NCBI GenBank assembly: GCA_023390335.1
Contig: JAEWCZ010000010.1
Span: 86,187-150,186, forward strand
From: Bacillota bacterium
GTDB lineage: Bacteria; Bacillota; Clostridia; Acetivibrionales; DSM-1351
Direction of reading: 5' to 3'
DNA length: 64,000 bases
Shown here: positions 16,870-24,457 of the stretch, one piece after another
Layout of the letters: every line of letters begins with the position of its first letter
Position numbering within the stretch: the first letter of the stretch is position 1
Position numbers and translations under genes: made by a program
Notes under the pieces: generated by a model
The model's input: only the letters and a program-made list of their open reading frames with translations
What the model was told of the DNA's origin: nothing
Databases searched by the model: none

Positions 16870-17055
16870 ATTTACACCTTCTTTACTTTTTATTAATCTT
16901 TGAATATTCATTCAACATTATGTAGTGTGAATTTTCCATTTACATAAATAAAAAGGAAAGTCACTAACGGACTCCCCTCATTGGAAGACAGAAAACAAAT
17001 TATCAAACAGAAATCTCACACTATCATTATACCATGATAATCCATAAATCAACAA
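16870..17055 (-). promoter_or_regulatory. Promoter and structured leader of the cation antiporter
   Basis: On the minus strand TTGTTG (17050-17055) and TATAAT (17026-17031) are 18 bases apart. The following ~150 bases contain an 8-base outer inverted repeat (TAGTGTGA / TCACACTA, at 17016-17023 and 16923-16930) and an inner GTC/GAC hairpin preceded by GAGGGGA. The predicted transcript would start inside the outer repeat, which weakens the case for that helix. I cannot assign it to a known riboswitch class; a cation-sensing leader is a guess from the gene it precedes. The remaining bases to 17152 hold a short GATTC/GAATC hairpin with a T tract (17064-17090). Confidence 0.4.
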
Positions 17056-17152
17056 GCACCTTTGATTCATAGGGAATCTTTTATTTTTTGTAATACCAGA
17101 GCATATATTAGAAATATAATCCATATTATCAGGCTTATATGAGGTAGAACTT

Positions 17153-17935
17153 ATGCTAGAAATGAGAGATGTTAGTATTTACTATGAATCAAACGGAGAA
17201 CAACAACAAGTCGCAGGGCCTATAACCTTACAGGTGGCCAACAGTGAGACTTGTGCCATAATTGGCCCGTCAGGGTGCGGAAAGACAAGCTTACTCAGAA
17301 TTATGGCGGGAGTCCAAAACAACTTTGAAGGTAGGGTAAGGCTAGATGGAGAGGATTTGAAGCCAACCTTACACCGAATTGCATATATTCCTCAGAATAG
17401 CGGATTTCTTAGATGGAAAACCATTCGTAATAACTGTCTGCTACCTGTAAAAATCAGAAAGCTACCTTTGGATAGGGAAGTTTACTCAAGACTGCGGGAA
17501 ATAACTAACCGCATGGAAATAGAGGATATATTGGACAGATACCCATCACAAGTTAGCGGAGGACAGCTTCAAAGGGCTGCAGTGGCTAGAAGTCTTATGA
17601 TAAAGCCGGATTTGTTGCTGATGGATGAACCTTTTTCTGCATTGGATGCCCTGACACGTGAATATGCACAGAATATGTTACGTTGTGTTCTGAAGGATTT
17701 CAAGGCTACGGCAGTACTTGTTACTCATAGCATAGAAGAGGCTGTCTTCTTGGCTGACAGAGTAATTGTACTTTCAGCCTCTCCGGGGAAGATTATTGCT
17801 GATATTACAACTTTAAGCAGCGAATATGAAGATAGGTCAGCAGTCCGTTACACAAAGCTTACAGCAATAGTAAGGCAATTGATAAAAGATGAGTGGGAGG
17901 GCAACTGTGAAGAAGAAGGTAATAGTGTATGTTAA
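17153..17935 (+). CDS. ABC transporter ATP-binding protein (NitT/TauT type)
   Basis: 260 residues with every ABC motif intact: Walker A GPSGCGKT (38-45), Q-loop Q81, signature SGGQ (135-138), Walker B LLLMDEP (to residue 160) and switch His H192. It is closest in layout to SsuB/TauB/ThiZ-type ATPases that power import of small anions, amino-sulfonates or pyrimidine precursors. The permease gene overlaps its 3' end, so the two are cotranslated. The matching binding protein is probably the lipoprotein at 11672-12616. Substrate not predictable. Confidence 0.87.
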   Translation: MLEMRDVSIYYESNGEQQQVAGPITLQVANSETCAIIGPSGCGKTSLLRIMAGVQNNFEGRVRLDGEDLKPTLHRIAYIPQNSGFLRWKTIRNNCLLPVKIRKLPLDREVYSRLREITNRMEIEDILDRYPSQVSGGQLQRAAVARSLMIKPDLLLMDEPFSALDALTREYAQNMLRCVLKDFKATAVLVTHSIEEAVFLADRVIVLSASPGKIIADITTLSSEYEDRSAVRYTKLTAIVRQLIKDEWEGNCEEEGNSVC

Positions 17936-18641
17936 AGGTATGTTAATTATAAATTTGATATGGTATGCAATACACCTAATATTTAACACAAGAATAATTC
18001 CTGACCCTTTAAGAGTTTATGGAAGTTTTTATTTATTTGTTCAAGAAGGTATGCTCTGGCATATCGGTAGTAGTCTCTGGAGGATATTTGCCGGAGTACT
18101 AATAGCACTTTTACTGGGATCCTTTTTAGGGTACAAAATGGCTGTATCAAATACATGGAATAAAATTCTAAACCCACTGGTATTTTTCACATATCCTGTT
18201 CCCAAAACAGCACTCCTCCCTATAATTATGACCATATTCGGGTTAGGTGGGGCTTCCAAAATAATTCTCATAGCAATGATAATCATATTTCAGATAATAA
18301 TAAGCGTTAGAGATTCAGTTGCAGGAATAGATAGAGAGTGTATTTACAATATAAGGAGTATGGGGGCATCCCAAGTTCAGATTCTATACCATGTTGTTAT
18401 ACCTTATATTATACCGAGCATATTGACCAGCTTGCGAGTAACGATAGGCTCTGCACTGTCAATTCTATTTTTCTGCGAGGCTTATGGTACTTCGTGGGGG
18501 ATGGGGTATTATATTCTTGATGCCTGGACCAGGATAGATTATATCAGTATGTACAAGGGAATTATTATATTGTCTTCAGTGGGGATAGCATTGTTTTTTG
18601 TGATTGATATACTAGAACAAAAAATAATTAAATGGAGATAA
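17907..18641 (+). CDS. ABC transporter permease (NitT/TauT type)
   Basis: 244 residues with six hydrophobic segments and an EAA-type loop (IRSMGASQVQILYHVVIP at about residues 150-167) that docks on the ATPase. I use the GTG at 17907 because GGGAGG ends six bases before it; the upstream ATG at 17889 has no site. The gene overlaps the ATPase gene by 29 bases, which suggests translational coupling. A binding protein is not adjacent. The family imports compounds such as taurine, nitrate, aliphatic sulfonates or HMP. Confidence 0.86.
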   Translation: MKKKVIVYVKGMLIINLIWYAIHLIFNTRIIPDPLRVYGSFYLFVQEGMLWHIGSSLWRIFAGVLIALLLGSFLGYKMAVSNTWNKILNPLVFFTYPVPKTALLPIIMTIFGLGGASKIILIAMIIIFQIIISVRDSVAGIDRECIYNIRSMGASQVQILYHVVIPYIIPSILTSLRVTIGSALSILFFCEAYGTSWGMGYYILDAWTRIDYISMYKGIIILSSVGIALFFVIDILEQKIIKWR

Positions 18642-18738
18642 ATTTCTTTTGCAAGGCTTTACTTATGGTATATAATAATTTATGTCAACTTTTTGTTTGG
18701 ACAAGTTGTATTTCTTATAAACAGAGGTGTACATAGCC

Positions 18739-20052
18739 GTGAATTTATTATCGAAGTTCAGGGAAATTTACTTTAATAAAGAAAGCCTTTCCGATGAAGA
18801 TATGAGGATATCAAGGAAAATATCAATTTTTGAGGGCTGTACCGCAAGAAGTATTCTTACTCTAACCAGCGGAGCTTTTTTGGTTGGGTTTGCTAAATAC
18901 CTTGGCGCAAGCAATGAAAAGTCTGGAATTATAGCTGCAATTCCCGTATTGGCGGGAATAGTGACGGTGTTTTCCCCTATAGTTCTTGAGAAACTGGAAA
19001 GCAGAAAATTGCTGACCTGTATGCTATGCTTTATCGGAAGATTAATGATGGGGCTAATGATACTTATACCTTTTATAAGTCCATACAAAACAGTCAGAGT
19101 TCAATTATTGATATGGGTATTCTTCATTGCAAATTTAATTTTGGCCTTTACAATTCCATATGCACAGACGTGGCTACTAAATATAACCCCCGAAAGAATA
19201 AGGGGTGCCTATTATGGTAAACGGGAATCAATAGTTCTGGGTACAGTTACCGTTGTTACCCTTCTTATGGGGCAAGTTTTGGATAAATTTGAGCAGATAG
19301 GGCACCAATTTACTGGATTTATTGTATTATACTCTTTTGTTATTGTTACCGCTTTTATAAATATTACATTGTTTTCAAGAATTAAAGAGCCGGTTAATCC
19401 TGTTTTAAAAACAGGAGTTTCAATTAAGAATTTATTTACACTGCCGTTAAAAAATAAGAATTTTATGAAAATAACTTTCATAACTCTATTCTGGAATCTG
19501 GGCTATCAAATTGCTTTCCCTTTTACCTCGGTTTATATGATATCGACCCTTCATTTGAGATATGGACTTGTTACGGTAATGGCCGTTCTGGCTTCAATTA
19601 CAAGTGTTGTATCAGTTAGGTTCTGGGGAAGAATTGCAGATAAAAAATCATGGATTTATATTATGAAGCTAATGATTGTCCTACAGATTTTAAGCTTTCT
19701 AACTTGGTTTTTCATAAATGCGGACACTGTGTATATTCTGATGCCTATAGCGCATATACTTGGTGGTGCCGCAATTTCGGGAGTAAACATATCTGTGAAC
19801 AATTTGCAGTACAGTTACTCTCCTGCGGATAATAAGACGGTATACATGGGATTTTCTTCGGCAGTAAACGGTATTATAGGGTTCGTAGGTACTTTAATGG
19901 GTTCATTTTTTATTAAGGTTACAGAAACTTGCGGGGTTTCTCCGGCAGGCTTTTCAATTGGCAATATGCAGCTGTTGTTTTTAGCAGCAGTGCTTGTTTT
20001 GACAGTTAGTATTTTTAGCATTTCAAAATTTAGGATAAGCAGTTCTTCATAA
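18739..20052 (+). CDS. Major facilitator superfamily transporter
   Basis: About 437 residues with roughly twelve hydrophobic helices and a central hydrophilic loop near residues 205-225. FEGCTARSIL at the N-terminus and RIRGAYYGKRESI in the loop after helix 4-5 are features of a Firmicute MFS group of unknown substrate. The GTG at 18739 is preferred because AGAGGTG is suitably placed upstream; another GTG at 18727 lies on that site itself. It follows the ABC permease by about 100 bases and may have its own promoter. The substrate cannot be inferred. Confidence 0.75.
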   Translation: MNLLSKFREIYFNKESLSDEDMRISRKISIFEGCTARSILTLTSGAFLVGFAKYLGASNEKSGIIAAIPVLAGIVTVFSPIVLEKLESRKLLTCMLCFIGRLMMGLMILIPFISPYKTVRVQLLIWVFFIANLILAFTIPYAQTWLLNITPERIRGAYYGKRESIVLGTVTVVTLLMGQVLDKFEQIGHQFTGFIVLYSFVIVTAFINITLFSRIKEPVNPVLKTGVSIKNLFTLPLKNKNFMKITFITLFWNLGYQIAFPFTSVYMISTLHLRYGLVTVMAVLASITSVVSVRFWGRIADKKSWIYIMKLMIVLQILSFLTWFFINADTVYILMPIAHILGGAAISGVNISVNNLQYSYSPADNKTVYMGFSSAVNGIIGFVGTLMGSFFIKVTETCGVSPAGFSIGNMQLLFLAAVLVLTVSIFSISKFRISSSS

Positions 20053-20091
20053 GTATCTTTAATTATTAAGACATGAAAGGAGAAAATACGA

Positions 20092-20532
20092 ATGAGTAAA
20101 AATTATATTTATATACAAAAAGCCCAAAAAGAAGAATACGATGACCTACGAAGTATTTTTTTGAACTCACGAAGAGAAAACTTCAATTGGGTGGAATATG
20201 ATAGCTTAAAATTAGATGATTTTGATAGTAGTACAGAAGGAGAATTAATATTAACAGCAAAAATAAGTAATAAGATTGTAGGGTTTATCTCAATTTGGGA
20301 AGAAGATAAATTCATCCACAATTTATTTGTTTCGTCAAATTCTAAAGGGCTTGGAGTAGGAAAGGCATTGATAAATGAAGCTGTAGAAATAATCGGATTG
20401 CCGTTAACCTTGAAATGCGTGAAAGCAAATGAAAATGCTTTGAATTTTTACTTATCTCAAGGATGGACAATCGTGGAGGAAGTTACAGAAAAAGAACCTT
20501 ATTATTTAATGAAATATGAAAAAACGCATTAG
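20092..20532 (+). CDS. GNAT-family N-acetyltransferase
   Basis: 146 residues of the Gcn5-related acetyltransferase fold. The acetyl-CoA-binding motif A region is HNLFVSSNSKGLGVGKAL (about residues 75-92, with the G-x-G pattern GLGVGKAL), and motif B is NENALNFYLSQGW. It should acetylate an amino group on a small molecule or protein; the acceptor is unknown. A good AAGGAG site precedes the ATG. The palindromic repeat copy 2 starts 28 bases after its stop. Confidence 0.82.
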   Translation: MSKNYIYIQKAQKEEYDDLRSIFLNSRRENFNWVEYDSLKLDDFDSSTEGELILTAKISNKIVGFISIWEEDKFIHNLFVSSNSKGLGVGKALINEAVEIIGLPLTLKCVKANENALNFYLSQGWTIVEEVTEKEPYYLMKYEKTH

Positions 20533-20559
20533 AAAAATAATCATACACCTTTACTCTCG

Positions 20560-20769
20560 TATAAAATTATATCAATGATTGCTTCCAAGATATTTGCAAG
20601 AGTTTCTAGCGGCGCATCTTAGGATATTTTACCGTCGCTCACATTCATCGTCCATGATTCATGGTTTCGCTAAAACCTACCTCGTGATAGGTTTTCCGGT
20701 AAAATATCCATGTTCGCCGATAAACATCTGCAAATATCTTTAACCAAGCTTCCATTGATATAATTTATA
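20560..20769. repeat. Palindromic repeat element, copy 2 (about 210 bp)
   Basis: This is the reverse-complement counterpart of the element at 1352-1560, sharing the outer inverted ends, the GGATATTTTACC/GGTAAAATATCC stem and the AAAACCTA/TAGGTTTT stem. About a dozen substitutions separate the copies, and the inner loop differs the most while its stem is kept. Like copy 1 it lies between two convergent genes (GNAT and asnB). It occupies most of the 331-base gap; I see nothing else in the remainder. Confidence 0.85.
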
Positions 20770-20863
20770 CTCCTAAGTACAGGTTAAGATAGATAAGAAC
20801 TAATTTTGCAGCAGCTCCTTAAAATTCATGTATCAACACTGTTCTTTATCAGAACCTTTCATT

Positions 20864-22693
20864 TTAAACAATAGTGATGTTATATTGCTTAAACCAGTAA
20901 TCCAACTGTATCAGCCATGCAATAAGCTGAGGTCTTCCCATAAGCTGCCCATACCAGGTTACATTACTGCCGGAACGAAGGAGAGGCAGAGTATCAGGGT
21001 GCAGTATATCCTTCAATATAGAATTAGGGGTAGCCATAACTTCTTCAAACATTTGCGAAACTATTGCTTCGTATTCAGGGTTGTGAGTTTTGGGATATGG
21101 ACTCTTTTTCCTGTACAAAATCTTATCAGGAAGGTAATCACTCATGGCTTCCCTTAAAAGTGACTTCTCAACCTTGTTTTTAAATTTAATTTTCCATGGC
21201 ACATTATAAACATATTCCAGTATCCGGTGATCCGCAAAAGGAACCCTTACTTCAAGACCACTTGCCATTGACATACGGTCCTTTCGTTCCAAAAGAGATA
21301 CCATAAACCAGTTTACAGAAAGCCAATTTGCCAGCCTTGCAGTTTTCATTTCCTCGGTTTCATTTCCTGTAACAGGACATGCATTTACACTGTCACTGTA
21401 CATCTGGTTTACAAAATCCATACCTTGTTTAGGTTTTGCAAAATCTGCATTAAACAGGTAAATCCTTGATTCTGGATCGTGTATCCATGGGAAAAAGTTG
21501 CGGTGGAGCATTTCCGGCTTGTAAAACCAAGGGTATCCTCCAAATATTTCATCTGCACACTCACCGCTTAAAGCAACAGTGTGTCTTTCTTTAATTTTCT
21601 TACAATAAAAAAGTAAAGAGGAGTCAATGTCTGCCATACCGGGGTAGTCTCTAAATTTTACAGCATCATAAAGCAAGTCCGCGATGGTTTGCTGGCTTAC
21701 GGTAAGAACTGTATGGTCTGTGCCAAGATACTCACCCAGCCAGACTGCGTAACTATCATCACTTTCCGGCTGGAAGCTTGTAGAGGTAAAATGCTGCTTG
21801 TTTCCTTCGTATTCAAAGGAGTAGGTACTTAGCAGATCTCCGTTTTTTTTGTCGGCACGGGCAACAGCCGTTACTACTGATGAGTCAAGTCCCCCTGATA
21901 GTAAAGTACATAGGGGTACATCAGAAACTAGCTGTCTTTGAATTGCATCAGTAAGATAGAATTTTGTTTTTTCAACAATTGTACTTTCACTATCCTCCAG
22001 GTCATAAGCTTGCAAAGACCAGTATTTGCGTAGTTCAAGACCGTTACGGTTATAAATTCCATGAAAACCGGGTGAAACTTCAAAAATATTTTTGAAAATA
22101 CCGCTATTGGACGGACGCATTGGGGAGAGGTATAGGAGTTGCCAAATACCTTCACTGTCAAGCTCTGCTTTAATCTGGGGGTGTTTCAAAATTGCCTTTA
22201 CTTCTGAGGAGAAAACGAAAGTATCTCCTATAAAAGTATAGAAAAACGGTTTTACGCCCATCCGGTCTCTTGATACGTAAACTTGTTTTTTATCATCATC
22301 ATAAACTGCAAAAGCAAAAATACCATTAAGTTTTTCCGAACATCCCATACCCCAAAGTATGTAAGAATAAAGCAAAATTTCCGTATCGCAGTGGGTTTTA
22401 AATTCCACTCCCAAATTTTCTAGTTCTGACCGTAATTCATTAGAATTATAAATTTCTCCGTTGTAAACTATAGTATAGGATTTACCCTCGAAAACAGCGG
22501 TCATAGGTTGCAAGCCATTGGCAACATCAATAACGGCAAGTCTGTTATGACCAAAACAAACATAGTCATCTCTGAAAAAACCGTTTTGATCAGGACCTCT
22601 GTGAACAGTAGTCAGTCTCATGGCTTCAAGGGTTTCCTGAGAGATGCTTCTTGTACCATCTTTAAAATTTACCAAACCAAGAATTGAGCACAT
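20864..22693 (-). CDS. asnB: Glutamine-hydrolysing asparagine synthetase B
   Basis: 609 residues. The N-terminal Ntn amidotransferase starts MCSILG with the nucleophile Cys2, and the ATP-pyrophosphatase half carries the SGGLDSS loop (266-272). It converts aspartate, glutamine and ATP into asparagine, glutamate and AMP. GGAGG lies six bases upstream of the ATG. It is the last gene of a minus-strand series gatCAB-glnN-chemoreceptor-asnB. A hexaloop/terminator leader just before it suggests separate control by the same nitrogen signal. The enzyme is a major glutamine consumer, which suits that control. Confidence 0.93.
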   Translation of the reverse strand: MCSILGLVNFKDGTRSISQETLEAMRLTTVHRGPDQNGFFRDDYVCFGHNRLAVIDVANGLQPMTAVFEGKSYTIVYNGEIYNSNELRSELENLGVEFKTHCDTEILLYSYILWGMGCSEKLNGIFAFAVYDDDKKQVYVSRDRMGVKPFFYTFIGDTFVFSSEVKAILKHPQIKAELDSEGIWQLLYLSPMRPSNSGIFKNIFEVSPGFHGIYNRNGLELRKYWSLQAYDLEDSESTIVEKTKFYLTDAIQRQLVSDVPLCTLLSGGLDSSVVTAVARADKKNGDLLSTYSFEYEGNKQHFTSTSFQPESDDSYAVWLGEYLGTDHTVLTVSQQTIADLLYDAVKFRDYPGMADIDSSLLFYCKKIKERHTVALSGECADEIFGGYPWFYKPEMLHRNFFPWIHDPESRIYLFNADFAKPKQGMDFVNQMYSDSVNACPVTGNETEEMKTARLANWLSVNWFMVSLLERKDRMSMASGLEVRVPFADHRILEYVYNVPWKIKFKNKVEKSLLREAMSDYLPDKILYRKKSPYPKTHNPEYEAIVSQMFEEVMATPNSILKDILHPDTLPLLRSGSNVTWYGQLMGRPQLIAWLIQLDYWFKQYNITIV

Positions 22694-22732
22694 ATTTTAT
22701 CCTCCAGAAAATATTCGTAAAAATACAAGACA

Positions 22733-22768
22733 ATGGGACAAGTATCATTACTGACGCCATTGTCCCAT
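22733..22768 (-). promoter_or_regulatory. ANTAR-type hexaloop and alternative stem upstream of asnB
   Basis: On the minus strand GAC-AATGGC-GTC (22753-22764) forms a hexaloop hairpin with A1 and G4. It overlaps the 5' arm of a perfect 9-bp stem ATGGGACAA/TTGTCCCAT (22733-22768), so the two folds exclude each other. The following bases are only moderately T-rich, so this is the weakest terminator of the set, and the hexaloop stem is only 3 bp. Confidence 0.6.
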
Positions 22769-22814
22769 GCTCTTATTAGTATATGAATAACTGAGGTAAT
22801 TTGTGCTCTAAAAA

Positions 22815-24344
22815 TTAATGAATATTTATATCAATACCAACTACTCCAACGATATCTCCTTTGGCAGATTTAATTGGAGCGGAAACTGTAATACACGGGT
22901 TTCTGGTTATGGCAGAAATATAGATGGATGATACAAAATTTTCGCCTTTAATACTTCCCTTGAACCAGTCACGCACATTTGCATTTGCTATTCCGGCCTT
23001 TGGAATGGAGCATATAAAACGGCCTTTTTTATCATTAGTCCATACCGCTTCCACATAGGGATACTTATCTTTAAAATCCCTTAAAATTTCTTCATGTACG
23101 GCGCTATCTTTAGAATTAACGATTTCATTTTTTGAACAAAGTTCGTTATATATGATTGAAAGAGAGCTTTTTGCTTTGTCCATAGCGTCGTTGCCAAGTG
23201 CTTCAACATCATCTGCTTCACTAGAAAACAGTTCGGATAGGGTAGAGGAGGCTTCATTAAGCCGTATACCCATAGTGGAGATTTCTTCTATATTCTTTTT
23301 CTGCTGGTGTACTGACGTGCAGACATCATCCACAGACCGTGATGTTGTGGACAGAACATCTTCAACATCTCTAATTTGATTTCCAACATTCTGTGCTATG
23401 AGAACTTCTTGCTGTGACAAGGAATTTATTTTATCCATCATACCAAATACATCATTAAATGATGAATCAATTTTCTCAAGATATTTTTCAATGCTTTTTG
23501 TTGCAGAGATACCTTCATCAACCCTCGAGGCATTTTCCCGTACAACAGTATAAACACTTCCGACTTCTCCGTGAATTGATTTAATAAGTGAACCTATTTC
23601 TTCCACGGATCTGCTTGTACTGTCTGCAAGTTTATGAATTTCAGCTGCCACTACAGCAAATCCCTTCCCATGTTCCCCGGCACGGGCAGATTCAATGGTT
23701 GCATTCAATGCCAAAAGTTGAGTCTGCTTGGAAATACTGCTGACAGTTTCTAGAATGTGCTCTATTTCACCGGATGTTTTTTGAAGTGTTTCCATATTTG
23801 CAAGAGTTTTATTGGAAGATTCGTGGATACTATCTATAGTCGTGACAATCTGCATTATTTCTTCCAGACTCAATCTGACTGTATCCTTGGATATTGAACT
23901 TTTTTTGATCATTTGACCGGTTATATCTTTTGCGTTATTCAACAAATCTACAATGTTTTTGACTTCGGAAAGGGTATTGGTAATACTATCGTAGACATGT
24001 TCATTTTTATTTGCCATTTCCTTAACTTCGTCATAAACATATTTAGCAAATTCATTGTTTTCATCCAATGTAACAGTAATATTTTCAGAAACAGATGAAA
24101 TCTGGCTGGAGGTAACCTGAACTTCAAAGTTGAATCTTTTTAGATCATTTTTCAATTTCTTGATTCTGTCAGTATATAGTTTTAATTTTCCTTGCATGAG
24201 TTTCCATGTAATCAAAAAGTAAACTATAAACACAATAAGATTCAGTATTAGCTTAATATATAGATTTAACCCTGAAAAACATACCAAAAAAGTTGATACC
24301 AGAATAAATAGACAGCTTGCAACTATGTAGGAAGAGTTTTTCAT
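22815..24344 (-). CDS. Methyl-accepting chemotaxis protein with C-terminal Cache-like domain
   Basis: About 509 residues from the ATG at 24344 (GGAGAAAG site; the upstream ATG at 24365 has none). Two closely spaced hydrophobic helices (residues about 4-45) leave almost no extracellular domain. A long coiled-coil signalling domain follows, with the conserved tip QTQLLALNATIESARAGEHG. The last ~100 residues (blocks ANVRDWFKG, TVSAPI, GDIVGVVGIDI) resemble a Cache/PDC sensor placed after the signalling domain and therefore in the cytoplasm. It lies between glnN and asnB, so a link to nitrogen status or amino acid taxis is tempting but unproven. Confidence 0.85.
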   Translation of the reverse strand: MKNSSYIVASCLFILVSTFLVCFSGLNLYIKLILNLIVFIVYFLITWKLMQGKLKLYTDRIKKLKNDLKRFNFEVQVTSSQISSVSENITVTLDENNEFAKYVYDEVKEMANKNEHVYDSITNTLSEVKNIVDLLNNAKDITGQMIKKSSISKDTVRLSLEEIMQIVTTIDSIHESSNKTLANMETLQKTSGEIEHILETVSSISKQTQLLALNATIESARAGEHGKGFAVVAAEIHKLADSTSRSVEEIGSLIKSIHGEVGSVYTVVRENASRVDEGISATKSIEKYLEKIDSSFNDVFGMMDKINSLSQQEVLIAQNVGNQIRDVEDVLSTTSRSVDDVCTSVHQQKKNIEEISTMGIRLNEASSTLSELFSSEADDVEALGNDAMDKAKSSLSIIYNELCSKNEIVNSKDSAVHEEILRDFKDKYPYVEAVWTNDKKGRFICSIPKAGIANANVRDWFKGSIKGENFVSSIYISAITRNPCITVSAPIKSAKGDIVGVVGIDINIH

Positions 24345-24383
24345 TATAAACTTTCTCCGTTTCATTTTAAATATTAACAGACG

Positions 24384-24426
24384 ACAATAGGGACAGTAGT
24401 AGGTTGGTACATATTGTCCCTATTGT
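24384..24426 (-). other. Perfect 12-bp inverted repeat between glnN and the chemoreceptor gene
   Basis: ACAATAGGGACA and TGTCCCTATTGT enclose a 19-base loop. There is no clear T tract after it, so it may be a weak terminator, a processing site or an mRNA stabiliser. Its sequence resembles the asnB leader stem, but no A1/G4 hexaloop can be drawn. Confidence 0.6.
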
Positions 24427-24457
24427 GTCTCATACAATTATATTTTATTTTTATATC

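Noticed and set aside
22694..22814. T-box or amino acid riboswitch for asnB
   Set aside because: The gap is only 121 bases and has no T-box or other known aptamer signature.
24384..24426. Hairpin before the chemoreceptor gene as another ANTAR target
   Set aside because: It shares words with the asnB leader, but no six-base loop with A1 and G4 can be drawn at the stem.
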